From Mortierella sp. BCC40632 (Eukaryota; Mortierellomycota; Mortierellomycetes; Mortierellales; Mortierellaceae), in NCBI GenBank assembly GCA_011634665.1, contig WAEK01000003.1, positions 3,049,501-3,113,500 on the forward strand: 64,000 bases of DNA, written 5' to 3'. Below the pieces are notes generated by a model. That model ran no database searches. It saw nothing but the letters and a program-made list of their open reading frames with translations, and was not told where the DNA came from. Both the position numbers and the translations under genes were made by a program. Within the stretch, counting starts at the first letter, position 1; every line of letters begins with the position of its first letter. This document shows positions 28,422-39,845 of this stretch, in pieces.

Positions 28422-29353
28422 GGCTTCAACCTTCAAGAAAAAAAAAAGCTGTCTGGGAAGAGCTTATTAGAGTGGAGAGTGGAGAGCGGAGTAGAAGAGA
28501 GATGTACTTTTACTTTCTCGGGATGGTTTGAAGAACGATGGGCTTCTCACAGGTGAGAATGATGGAGCAAGAGAGAGAGAGAGAGAAGGCAAATGGACAA
28601 AGTGACAGGGGGACAGACTAAGGACACGCGTTTGAGGTGGTTTAGCTGTGTCTGCTTTTTTTTTTTTTTTTTTTTACTGCATGCAAAAGTGAACAAAAGT
28701 GGTTTTTCCTAATGGACACCCAATGGTGATCAGTTTATTCCTCGGACATGGACATGGACCTCTTCCCGAGTATCCATGCACAGCCATTGCTACACTGCAA
28801 AACAAGGGTCAGGGGAAGGGGGGGATAGAACGAGTCCATTCAGGTTTCGGACAAAGATCTCGTTGTAGAGTGAGAGAGAGAGAGAGAGAAAAAGAAGAGA
28901 GAGAAAAGAGTGTGGAGTGTGTGGAGGTAAGGTTGGTTTACGAATAGAGAGGGACGAGCCAAGTGCGCACTTGCGTTAAGATGGGGAGGAAACCTGCTTG
29001 GGAAAAAAAAAAGAGACAAACTCGTGTGTTCCTGGTGGTGCACTCTTTTCTCTCGCTGCGTTTTTTTGGAAAGAAAAAAAAACGGTTCCTCCTCGTTTGC
29101 TCATTTTTTTTTTCTTTTTCTCTTTTTTTTTATTCGCTCTCATTTGACTGCATCAAATCGCACTCAAAGGTAGCTTTTTTTTTTTTTTTTTTGTCTATCC
29201 CCATCTTCTCTTTTTGGAATCTCGATCTTTCTCTTTTTTCCATCTCCCTCATCTCTCTCTCTCTTCTCTCTCTCTTTCTTCACTCGCTCACTCCGTCGCA
29301 CCAGCTCTGGGACCGCATCTTCACATCATCACGCCGTCCATTTCCGCGACAGA
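28422..29353. other. Divergent promoter region, carboxylase and Doa10-like gene
   Basis: 932 bp separates the two start codons. Each side has a CT-rich tract on its own sense strand: a GA tract on + at 28569-28586 for the carboxylase and CT at 29251-29280 for the ligase gene. Poly-T lies at 28658-28675 and 29176-29192. No coding sequence is seen. Confidence 0.65.
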
Positions 29354-30492
29354 ATGGAGGAAGACGAAGGTACCTTCATAAACTGCGACAATTTACCCCA
29401 CGCATGCATGCTACCGATCCCCATGCTCCCATCGCCATGTCCTACCATCTTGCTTTCTCTTTCTCTTTCTTTCTTTCTTTCTCTCTCTTTCTTTCTATCT
29501 CTTGTTGTCACCCCCCCCCTTCTCTTTCCCTCGCTTTCCACTCACTACTGGTCCTTTCTAACGTATCGATTGTCGAGTAGAGATCTGCAGAGTGTGTCGC
29601 TCAGAGGGTACTCCCGAGCAACCTCTGTTCCATCCATGCAAATGTTCAGGAAGCATTCGATTTGTGCATCAGGATTGGTAAGGAACACCCTCTCATTCTC
29701 TCGATACTCCTCCCGATGACGCAATAGTCCGAGTCGAGAGAGATTTGGTACAACTGTTGTACTAATGTGATCCTTCTGCTCTCTTGTGAAATCGATCTTA
29801 GCTTACAAGAATGGCTTGAGCGTAGCAACAAAAGGTATGGCTCATGGTCTTGGATGCAACCATTCATGGAGCCCTCTTGATGCCATCATGCCCATTAACC
29901 GAGAGGAATGGTTTTCTTTCTTTATTCTTCTATTCCATAGACACTGCGACCTTTGCAAGCACAACTTCGGGTTCACCCCAAGTAGGTCTCTTTTTGGACC
30001 CGAGGGACCTTTGGACTGGTGTTCGCTAGCTCGTGACTTGTGGCCCTAGGATTAAGCTAACCTGTTTGTGCTTTGCTTTGATTGGGAAATGACGATTAGT
30101 CTATTCACCAGATATGCCCGAGGTGATCCCAACATGGATCTTGTTAATGCGAGTGTTTGACGTTGTTGGAGCAGGTATTTTCCTGATCCTTCGAGCAGTA
30201 CTGGTCTCCTCGATATGGCTTGTGATCCTGCCCTACTTTACGATCTGGATGTGGCGACTTTACTTTTGGATTGGCGACTGGTTCGCCTTTACTGCCAATG
30301 GAATCCCTGTGCCTCCAAAAGAGGTCTCTATCCTGAATGCTATCAATGCAACCGCCGATCCTGTAGCCTTGGCCAAGGCGCTAGAACAACTGGATAGCTT
30401 TACGCAATTTGTTTATCGATCAGTCCCCTCCGACAAAGAATGGCTTCGGTGAGCATACAAAGCAGCATGACAGGACAAAGACCTTGCTGGCA

Positions 30493-30525
<33 letters not shown>

Positions 30526-33500
30526 AATACCTTGATACTGACCACTGTTCTCTTTTATCATCTGTGATCAAAATCACTCTAGTGTGTTTATTTTGGACTG
30601 TTCAGAAGGCTTCACTATCAGCGTTGTGGTTCTTGTTGTCTTTGTTGCCATGTTTTTATTGCGGGAGTGGGTCCTACAAAATCAAGATTTGGATGCAGTT
30701 CGACCGCGAGGACCCGATGTCCTTGACCACCAACTCCAAGATGCAGAATTAGCACTCATTTTTGATCGACTTCGAGCAGAACCGATTTTACAACAGGCAA
30801 TGGAGGCTCAGAGAGCCAACAATGCTCGTCTAATGGAGAATCAACCCAATAACCGTGTCCGATTTCAGCTTCAGCGTCCAGATGAGGATGCCGCTTTCAA
30901 TAACCTTCATGCATGGGCCACATCAGATCAAGATGCTGACGCTACCAGGAGGAACCCATACCAGGGATTGGGACAAGAAGATTCATTTTCGGGAGCCGGT
31001 GCTGAGTCATCATTCATGTCCGGATCGTCGCCAGAGACAAGGCATGTCCCAAGAACAAAACTCTGTCAAAGGTCTAGTAACTCATGACTGCGCCAAAACC
31101 AGACCCTTTGACTAATTTTTTTTTCTTTTTTGTCCGCATGTTTTTAGGGATGCTCAGTGGTCGCGGGACTCGCTTGGAACACCTAATTCAACCTCACAGG
31201 CAAGGGCTTCAGGATCTAGCCATGCTTCATCGGCCTCTTCTTCCGGTGCCACCTCATCGTCCTCTGCAGCATCAGACTTACACGAGGATCTAGGAAAATC
31301 AGTATCGTCAGTGTCAATCAAAGACATTTTGCAACTCATGGATGATTCAGGTGTTAATGGTGGTGAAGGCTCATCGACCAAATTCGGACAGGCAATGCAT
31401 GGAAGTCTCCCGCTCCGCACTCGCGCCAAAGACATTATCTATTGGAGACCTGGGGTTGCTCTGACCTTCAACAACGCTTTTCTCCGTCAGGATGGTTCTC
31501 CCATGTCATATATGGAAGAACAAGCCAGAAATGAAGAGATTCTCCAGCTTGCTCATTTGGATCATGAGGATTACTCGAGACTGCAAGACGCAATGCGCGC
31601 CAATGCTGAAAAGAGACAGATCCAAGCAGTTGAGGCAGATCTTGCGTTCAGGGAAGAGATCGCCAAAAGTCTTCGGCCTGCATATCCAGGAGCTGATTAT
31701 GGATGGGGTAGCGCTGCACGGGTACCCGAACACACAGGAGTCGTTCTGCCCTTGACCACAGATAGTTTCCCGCCTCGACCTCAAGCCCCAGCCTTTGCCC
31801 CCGTACCACAGCAAAGACCAGCACCACCACTTCCCGTCCAGGCGCCCGTCCAACCTGCCCGTCCCCTTCCACCTGTCCGACCCGTCCAACCCGCTCCAGC
31901 TATCCGACCTGCTGCCCCTGCGCCCGCACCTGCACCTGCACCTGCACAACCTGCAGATGTAGTCGACCCAGATGACGACCTGGATGATATGAATGTGGAA
32001 GAACTGGATGGTCTCTGGGAAGTGATTGGTATGCGTGGATCTTACTGGCTCTTGCTTCAAAGCTCGTTGCTCATGTCAGCATTGGTATGCGCGAGTCTTG
32101 GTATCGGGGTCTGGATCCCATATATGCTCGGAAAGACGACCCTTTTGATGAACCCGCTCAACATCCTTCGAGTCCCTCTTCGAATCTTGAGCAAGTTGAC
32201 GGATCCTGCCATCGATTTCTTCATTGATCGGATCGTACCCATGTTGATGGCCATTGTTTGCAAGCCCGTGAAATTATTCTGGGATCGAGTGACCCCTTTG
32301 GTACAGCCTATGGTTGAATCATTTCTTGGAGAAAAGACTCTCAAGCCAGCTTTGGAGACAGTTCAAGAATATATTTTACCTGTCTGGAGTTCGGTGATGC
32401 AAGGGAGCCAAACAACGGAAGTGTTGCAACAGGTTCAGGAGACAGTGGCCAACGAAACAAGTGCTCAGGTGGTCCATACTTTAGTCAGCAATGGCATCGA
32501 CAGTGTCACTAATGGCACCAGTATTCATGGAATGGACACCTATCTTCAGTCGGCGCTTGTCAAGTGGAACCAGCTGGCCTATGGAACGTCCTCAAACGAC
32601 AAATTGGTGGCCATCTTGATTGGTTATGTGATGATGTTTGCCGTATCAGCCTGGTATATGCGACGAGCACGTTATGGCCACTATAACCAGACTGTGGGAA
32701 GATTGGTCCGCGACCTGCTTCATCAACTGAGCCTCATCCTTAAGGTAAACCATCGGCCTGCGATTATTTTTTTTTTTTATGACTATTACCTGGGCATGGT
32801 TTTTAACTTTGGTCTATGGATCCGTGGTTCTGACACTCTTTATTGATAATAATGTTATTATTCTCTAGATTGCATTCTTTGTGGCGATTGAGATGGTGGT
32901 CTTCCCTCTCTTTTGTGGTGTCGTTGTCGGCATGACCACATTGCCAGTGCTTCCAGGAGCGACTATGGCCACGCGATGGGCGTTCTACTCACAATCTCCC
33001 AACTGGTCCATTGTCATGCACTGGCTTGTCGGGACAGCGTTCATGTTCAATTTCTCCATGTTTGTGAGCATTTGTCGTGGCGTTGTGCGACCAGGAGTGA
33101 TGTGGTTCATTCGTGATCCTAACGACGAAGGATTCCATCCAGTTCGAGAAATGCTTGAGCGACCAGTGTTGATGCAGCTTCGCAAGTTGGGCACAGGAGC
33201 CTTGATGTACCTGACATTGATCGTGTTGGGCATCAGCGTGACAACACATGGAGTCCATTGGTGTATCAAGAGCGTCTTCCCTCTTCGCTGGCGCATTGAG
33301 TAAGTTTATGCAGCTCTCTCGTTTTTATTGACATTTTTCTCTCTCTTTCTCTCTCTTTCTCTCTCTCTCTCTTGATAAGATTTGTGAAGTTGTTTGTCTT
33401 TTTTGCTCTTGCTCCTGCTCTCTCTCTCTTTTTCGACGGTTTTTTATGTAAGCGGACTAAATTTTTTAACCGGGAAAAGCTTTATCACCAAAAATAGTGA

Positions 33501-36099
33501 ACCGCTGTCAGATCTACCCTTCGACATGCTACTTTTCCATCTGGCTGTGCCATTGACCTTCCGCTGGGTTAATCCATCAAGCCGCTTCGAGGCACTCTTT
33601 ATTGGCTGGTGGCGAAAGTTGGCCCAATGGATGCGGTTGAGTTCGTTCATGTATGGCAAAGACGGTGAAAGGTATCCTGAAGAGGAAGGTCATGTTGTCT
33701 ACCGGACCTGGAAAGCTTGGTTGCTCCGAACTCGTCCTGCTATCCCAAATCTGGATGGAACTTATGGGGATGGAACTGCTGGAAGTGGTGAAGCACTTGA
33801 TCAGAACAATGATGCTCCCGCAGTCTTTGTTCGCGACGGAGGACTGTTCCGTGTTCCCAATCGGGACAGAGTTGTGTACCTGAAGGACCGTCGAGTGTTG
33901 GTGCCTGTGGATGAAGAAGGTCGAGCACTGGATCCCAAAGAGGACCAGCCTGGTGAAATTGATCCGATGATGGAAATTCAACCTCGAGGAGGACGAGATG
34001 CCGCTCGAGTACCAATCGATCCAACAGAGGGAACTGTAATTGTGTATACGCCACCTAATTTCAAGAAGCGCTTGATTTTGTTTATTGTCATTATCTGGAC
34101 TTCGACAATGACTTTTCTAATGCTCTCGATCGTTGCGCCTCGTAAGTGATTCGGGATTACCAAGTTGTGTAGTTGATTTGGTGGAAAGAAACGACTCACT
34201 CACTTTTTTTCTCTCTCTCTTGTTCTACCCATTTATTTCATACCAGTTATCCTTGGCAGAGCCCTCTTGACAAGGGTGACCGAACGAGAAGTGCACGATG
34301 TTTACTCGTTTGTTGTTGGTGTTTACTCGATCAGCATCTTGTGGTATGTTCAAGAGTTGGCCCTTGGAGCTCATCAACTTTTCCGGTCCAAGTTTGGAAC
34401 AGAAGTTGCTCCTGCAGCAGAGACCGGAGATGAAGCTGAAGCGGAAATTGATGCTGAATTGGAACCAGAGGCTGCAGTGACAGGCCCTGCAGTGGCCACT
34501 TGGGAGAATGCCTACCGATGGATTTGCAATGGTGCCAAGATGGTCTACTTGGGTGTTTTCCTTGGAATCTTTATGCCTCTTTCATTGGGTTTGTTGATGG
34601 AGCTCTATATGTTGGTCCCACTTCGTGCTGCATTGTTTAAGCAGACCGGAATCATTCTGGCCATGGTAAGTGAAGAGAATTGTTGAGGTTGACTTTTTTT
34701 TTTATTTCTTTTCTTTTGGAAGAGTTGGAACTCACTGCTTTGTGTTCCTTTCTTGTTTTTAGTGCTGGGCAGTTGGATTGCTCTACATGAGATTGATCTA
34801 CCAGATCATGCAAGTGGTTCCAAACAATGAATACACAGTGTATCTGAACAGAGTCTTCCCAAGCGAGAATGTGGAGGAATGGGATATTAAGCTTGCCACG
34901 ACCAAGTTTGTGATTCCAGGAATCTTAGCTACCATTGCTGCCCTAGGCAGTCCACCCACTGTTGCCTATGCCGCGTCTTGGGCTATTGGTATGTTTATTT
35001 AGTGAATTGGTTTAATTTTCACTGGGGGGTTCCTCATGCACATGCATCCATCCATTCTCATTTTTTTTTTTTTTTTTTTTTTTACTATTCTTCTCTTTTT
35101 TCCCCCCCGTTCTTAGGCCTCGAAGGAAACGCTAGAGCCACGTTGTTTAGACTTTCCTATCCTTGGCTGATGGTGACTTGCATTCTAGCCTATGTGGTCA
35201 AGGAGAGTGCCGTATTGTTCAGAGGATGGAGACAGTATGTAAGGGACCAGGAATATCTGGTGGGTCATCAATTGCATAACCTTGTCGAGGAACAGGATGA
35301 TCAGGGTCCCAACGGGCCGACCTCCAATACCAAATCGTCAACGACCTCCAAGACAAAGGAAGCACAGCAAGACGATGATGATGATGAAGCAGAGATGTAT
35401 GAGAAGCAACAGACGAGATATTCACGATGGAGTGAAATGGTGGCTCATGGAGAGTCATCGTCATCTTCGACCACGACAGGGTCTGCCACGAACGGTGTAA
35501 GGATGAGGAGAGGCTCCTCTGATACAAAGGGCAAGGGATTGGCCATTCGATGGGAAGATGAGCTGGAGGAGGAGGAGGAGGATGAATTGGAGGAGCTGCC
35601 AGAATTGGAGCCAGTCGAGGAAACCTATGGACATGTATCCCCACCATTGAGGTCCTTGACTAAGGGTTTATCTACCTACCGTGATACGTTCTCGTTTCCC
35701 GACTATCCACAGACGCGGAGTCGTAGCAGTCGTCGTCTTGTAGGGAGCGGTAGCGGTAGCGGTAACAGCAAAGGTGAGAATGCAGCTGGAAGAAGTTCTT
35801 GGAGGACAGGAATCTATGAAGGTCGGTCCCCCAAGCCGATGTATGGTAGGATGGATGAAGCGGAAGAGGATGATGGAGATGACCAGTATGTGACGGATGA
35901 GGATGAGGAAGATGAGGAAGATGAGGAAGAAGGGGACGAAGAAGAGGAGGAAGAAGAAGAAATTGAAGAAAGGCACTACCTGGCAGAACAAGCTGAATGG
36001 AGGGCAAGTTATCGAAATGAATTGATGAGGAAGCGACAGGATTCTGATATGGAAGGAGGAGGAGGATACAAGACGTTCTCACTTGTGGAGGAGAGGTAG
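29354..36099 (+). CDS. Doa10/MARCH6-type ER-membrane RING-CH ubiquitin ligase
   Basis: E3 ligase of ER-associated degradation (yeast Doa10/Ssm4, animal MARCH6/TEB4), acting on misfolded or short-lived proteins of the ER and nuclear envelope. Twelve exons: 29354-29369, 29581-29677, 29802-29834, 29941-29981, 30112-30448, 30583-31071, 31148-32744, 32869-33299, 33498-34141, 34247-34665, 34763-34988, 35117-36099; 1770 aa, phases consistent. The N-terminal RING-CH domain is complete: C8-x2-C11-x13-C25-x-C27-x7-H35-x2-C38-x12-C51-x2-C54, spread over four small exons. Many hydrophobic segments follow. The conserved TEB4-Doa10 block lies in exon 8 (residues 871-1013) with [21 protein letters not shown] cytosolic Pro/Ala-rich linker sits near residues 550-620. 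The last exon ends in a long Ser- and Glu/Asp-rich tail. It is longer than yeast Doa10 (1319 aa) because of the linker and tail. The 16-nt first coding exon rests on phase agreement; the exon 6 donor GTCTAG is weak. Confidence 0.93.
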
Positions 36100-37258
36100 T
36101 TTTTTTTTTTTGTTATTTTGCTGGCTTTTTTTTTTTTTTTCTTTTCTTTTCTTGTCTTTATTATCTAGTCTCTTTCTTTCCTCTCTCTCTTCTTTTTTTT
36201 TTTTTTTTTTCTTCTTCTTACTTCTTCGATTGTTATTTTTTTTTTCTTTCTTTCTTTCTTTTTTACTATTGCATCCTTTACATCCGGTTGACGCCCCATA
36301 CAGGGTGGGTAGACATTACCAGAGCACTCATAGATATAAAAAAAAAAAAATGGACAGGGAACAATGGCAGTTGTTGCTGGTGGGTGATGGCAAAAAAAAA
36401 AAAAAATGGTGGCAAAAAGATTCAGGTACCATCATAAGGTTCCTGAATCATATCCTACCTCCTCCTCTTCTTCCTCTTTCCCCCCTCCCCAAAAAAGTTG
36501 GTGGCGGTACAGCGCCACTTTCCGGTATACTGGTTCTAATCTTCCGAGAGAAACGGGGAGGGAACTGAAAAGAACCACTATTTTCTATGCTCTCGATTCT
36601 GCACCGCATTCCGATGGATACCATAAGAGCAATACAATAAAAGGATCATGGCACCCTAACTTTAACAAAGTAGACTGTAGACAACTCCATCTTTTTTTTT
36701 TTTATGGGTAGAAAACATGCAGGGTCGCTCATATGCAACTATACTCACGCCCTTCTGCATGCCTCCTTTTTTTACTTGCAGGGAAAAAAATAAAAAGGGA
36801 TGTCTGAACGAACAGAATACTCCACGCTAGCTACAAAGGAAACTACGATGGTTGAACATAATCTCCAACGCTCAAAGACAGAACAATTTTTTTTTCTTGA
36901 AGTATCAAAGAAGGATATCTTACACAAACAGCAAAGAAAATGACATACTGCATCGGTTTACAACTTTTTTCTTTTTTTTTTTTTTTTTTTTTTGTCTTCT
37001 ATTGAACACGTCTCTCTCTCTCTTTTTTTTTTCTCCCTTAGAGGTCTATATCTGCCTGGCTCACTTGTTCCTTCTCCTCTCCAGTTCAACACTTTAACCA
37101 GAAAGTATATCCCCATGAGGAAAGAAGAGAAGATCAGAGAGAACTACAGACAAAGAAAAAAAAAAAACCTCCTAGAAAAAAAAATAAAGAAAGAATGAAA
37201 AAAGAGACTCAAGTGGTAGAGTGGCAGCAACTGCCTATCTCACTTGTTTTTGTTTTTT
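36100..37258. other. Convergent intergenic region, Doa10-like and LPMO genes
   Basis: T-rich for the first 170 bp (poly-T at 36099-36110, 36127-36140, 36194-36211), then mixed sequence with poly-A at 36338-36349 and poly-T at 36970-36993. No gene is seen. Confidence 0.6.
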
Positions 37259-37905
37259 CTAGACGCGGTGACCACGGCCAGCAAGGTTGGCAGTGCGGTC
37301 AGCCTTGCGAGGTCCAGGACCAGGCTTGTGGGACTCGCCATCACCGGGAGCAGTGACACCACGCTTGACACCGGGGTAGTCAACACGCTGAATCTGCTGA
37401 CGGCCACGGGTCCAGGCATTGACAGAGAGCTTCGACTTGGACTTGAGAGTGATATCGGCGCAGTTGTGGTAGTACTGAGGCAACTTGTGGGCAATCCAGG
37501 ACCAGGCGAACAAGCACTTGTTCTTGGAGTTACAGGCAGGAGCATCAGAGGGGATAAGAACGGGCCAGGTGAAGTACGAATCGGGGCAGGTCTCCTTGTA
37601 GCGGCCAATGACCCAGAAGGTACGACCACCATCATACGACAAAGAGAACTCGCACTATTATCATCATGATTGGAGAGAGAGAGAGAGAAAAAAAAAGTAG
37701 AAAAGTTAGCTTTCTAGGTCATGAAATGAAATGAGATGACTAAAAAGGGTTCGGAAAAATTGGGTTTGGGCAATTCCCTCGGGCTGCATGTTTGGCACAG
37801 CCCTTGGTTGTTGGCTCTCGATTCTGGTCTGTAGCCTTTTTGTGTCCTGCATTTTTTTTTTTGCTCTCGAGAATTGAGCCCTTTTTCTTTCTCTTTCCCT
37901 CTCTT

Positions 37906-37961
<56 letters not shown>

Positions 37962-38421
37962 CTTCAAGAGATTAATGAGGTGCATAATGGTGGCCAAAAA
38001 GGTGGGTCGTTGTTCGCCCTGTTCTTTTTGGGTTTTGACTGTTTGTCCTTCCTCCTCCTCAAAACCCACCTCTGCTCACGGTTCTCTTTCTCTTTCACTC
38101 GAACTCATGCTTTTTTGCACCATTTAACTTGCTGCTCTCATCTTTTATACCCAGAAATACACACACGACTTTTTCTTTTCTTTTTTAGCCGTGCCCCTTC
38201 CATTCTCTCTTCTTTTTTTTTTTTTTTTTTTTTTGTCAACCTCGGCAGTTAATCCCTCTCCCCGCCTGTGTAGGTGTGTAGATTCCAGACTCTCCAGGCA
38301 ATTTTTTTTTTTTTCAAAGTCCTGCTCACTTTGTTTGTTCAAAGTGCCCTTTTCTCTCTCTTTCTCCTCGCCAACCAACCAAGAGAGATATGAGAAGGAG
38401 TGGTGAAAAAAATGTGTAAGC

Positions 38422-38453
<32 letters not shown>

Positions 38454-39367
38454 CGATAGGATGTGGAAGGAGCGAGGCTGGGCGCGAACTTGGGGGGGAG
38501 GGAGGGAGCTTGCCAAGTGAGCCTTTGAGGAAGTGTCCGAGATACCATTTTACTTCCTCTTCCCCCCTTTTTGTCCCCCCCCCTCCCCGTTCTTCACCTG
38601 TCTTTTTTTTTTTTTTTTTTTTTTTTCCTGCGCGTTGTTTAGGCAATATCATACGTAAAGGAACAATACTCATTCCATCCACACACACACACGCAGACAC
38701 AGACACACACACACACACAGACATGCGCACACAATAAATAACAATAATAGTAATAAACAAGAGTTGTTACTTACGAGACCACCACCGTGACGAGCCTGCT
38801 TGATCTGCTTGCTCCTCTTCAACTCGTTTTGGCTGTTGAGCTGCTTCGTGTTCATGGTCGAGGCATAGAATCGGACATCGATCGATTTGCCGGCCTCCAA
38901 GTTGGTGACAGGGCCTGGGCCATATCCACCGCAAGGGAAACGGACTGACCACTTGCTGTCCTTGAAGCCGATGAAGGCCTATGTTTTATATATAGAAATA
39001 TATAAAAGAAAAAGTCGGATTGTATCCCGGACAAAAGATGAAAGAGAGAGAAAGGGAGAGAGAGGGAGAGAGAGAGGAAGAGAAAAGAGTCGAGGTGTGA
39101 GATGACAATGTCTTAGACGAGGAGAAAAGGCGCAAGTCGGTAGAGCGCGTGCAGGGCGATGAAGACGGAATGCAGGATGGACGTGATGAAGAGAAAAAAA
39201 AAAAGTGTGTGAGATGCACAGGATGAAAGATGATGTCTTACGTGGAAACGACCATTGTAATCGCGCGATTTGACACCACCACGAGGGGGTGGGTACAAAA
39301 GAGCCGAATGGGCGGCGACCAAGGTGATATAGGTAAGAGCAAGAGCGAGAAGGGCTGCGAACTTCAT
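37259..39367 (-). CDS. Secreted AA11-like lytic polysaccharide monooxygenase
   Basis: Copper enzyme that cleaves polysaccharide chains oxidatively; characterised AA11 members act on chitin. Exons 39367-39242, 38978-38775, 37654-37259 (all phase 0); 241 aa. A clean signal peptide ends VAA and the mature protein would begin with His20 (HSALLYPPPRGG), the first ligand of the copper histidine brace. The second histidine is H106 in RHGGG, followed by CEFSLSYDGG as in AA11. The C-terminal half has CLFAWSWIAHKLPQYYHNCA, where Y172 matches the axial-site Tyr of the AA11 YxNCA motif. The end is short and basic, without a chitin-binding module or GPI signal. Intron 2 (37655-38774) is 1120 nt, the longest in the window, and full of CT, CA and poly-T tracts. 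Cysteine pairing and family subclass are inferred; the substrate could be chitin or another glucan, and some AA11-like proteins are only copper binders. Confidence 0.85.
37891..37960 (+). repeat. CT microsatellite in LPMO intron 2
   Basis: About 22 uninterrupted CT units (37911-37959) preceded by CCCTCTTT-like units. They lie inside the 1.1-kb intron and read as GA on the transcript. Confidence 0.9.
38681..38732 (+). repeat. CA-rich microsatellite in LPMO intron 2
   Basis: Interrupted ACACAC / AGACAC repeat near the 3' side of exon 2 on the gene strand. Confidence 0.8.
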
Positions 39368-39795
39368 TTTTGCTGGATCCGGTTGAAGACGTTCAGTTCC
39401 TGAAAGGAGGGGAGGGGCTGAAGGGGAGAAGAGGAGGGGCTGAGAAGGTGTGAGTAAGGGAGGACAAGAGGATGGAGGATGCAGCGATGGCTGTGTTGTT
39501 GCTGTGGAGGAGGAGGAGAAAGAGGAGGAGTGACGATTTTTTTGGGCCCGAGACTATGGGCGGAATGGGGTGACGACGAGAAGGGGAGGAGGGGAGGAGG
39601 AGGAAAGGAGCGTTAACGGAGTGGGTGGAGCAAGAAAACGAAAGGAAAGAGAGAAAGAGGATGCCGCGGGGCTCGTTCAAGACGATCGCTGTATTTAAAG
39701 GTATCCGGGCCAACACCCCCCCCCCCTCAGGCACGCAGTCAGCCCAACCGCCGGCTTGCAGGCATTTTTTTCTGTCCCTCTCTTGCCCCCTTTTC

Positions 39796-39845
<50 letters not shown>

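Noticed and set aside
28422..28436. N-terminal extension of the carboxylase
   Set aside because: It begins with TTG and follows a poly-pyrimidine stretch that looks like intron or leader.
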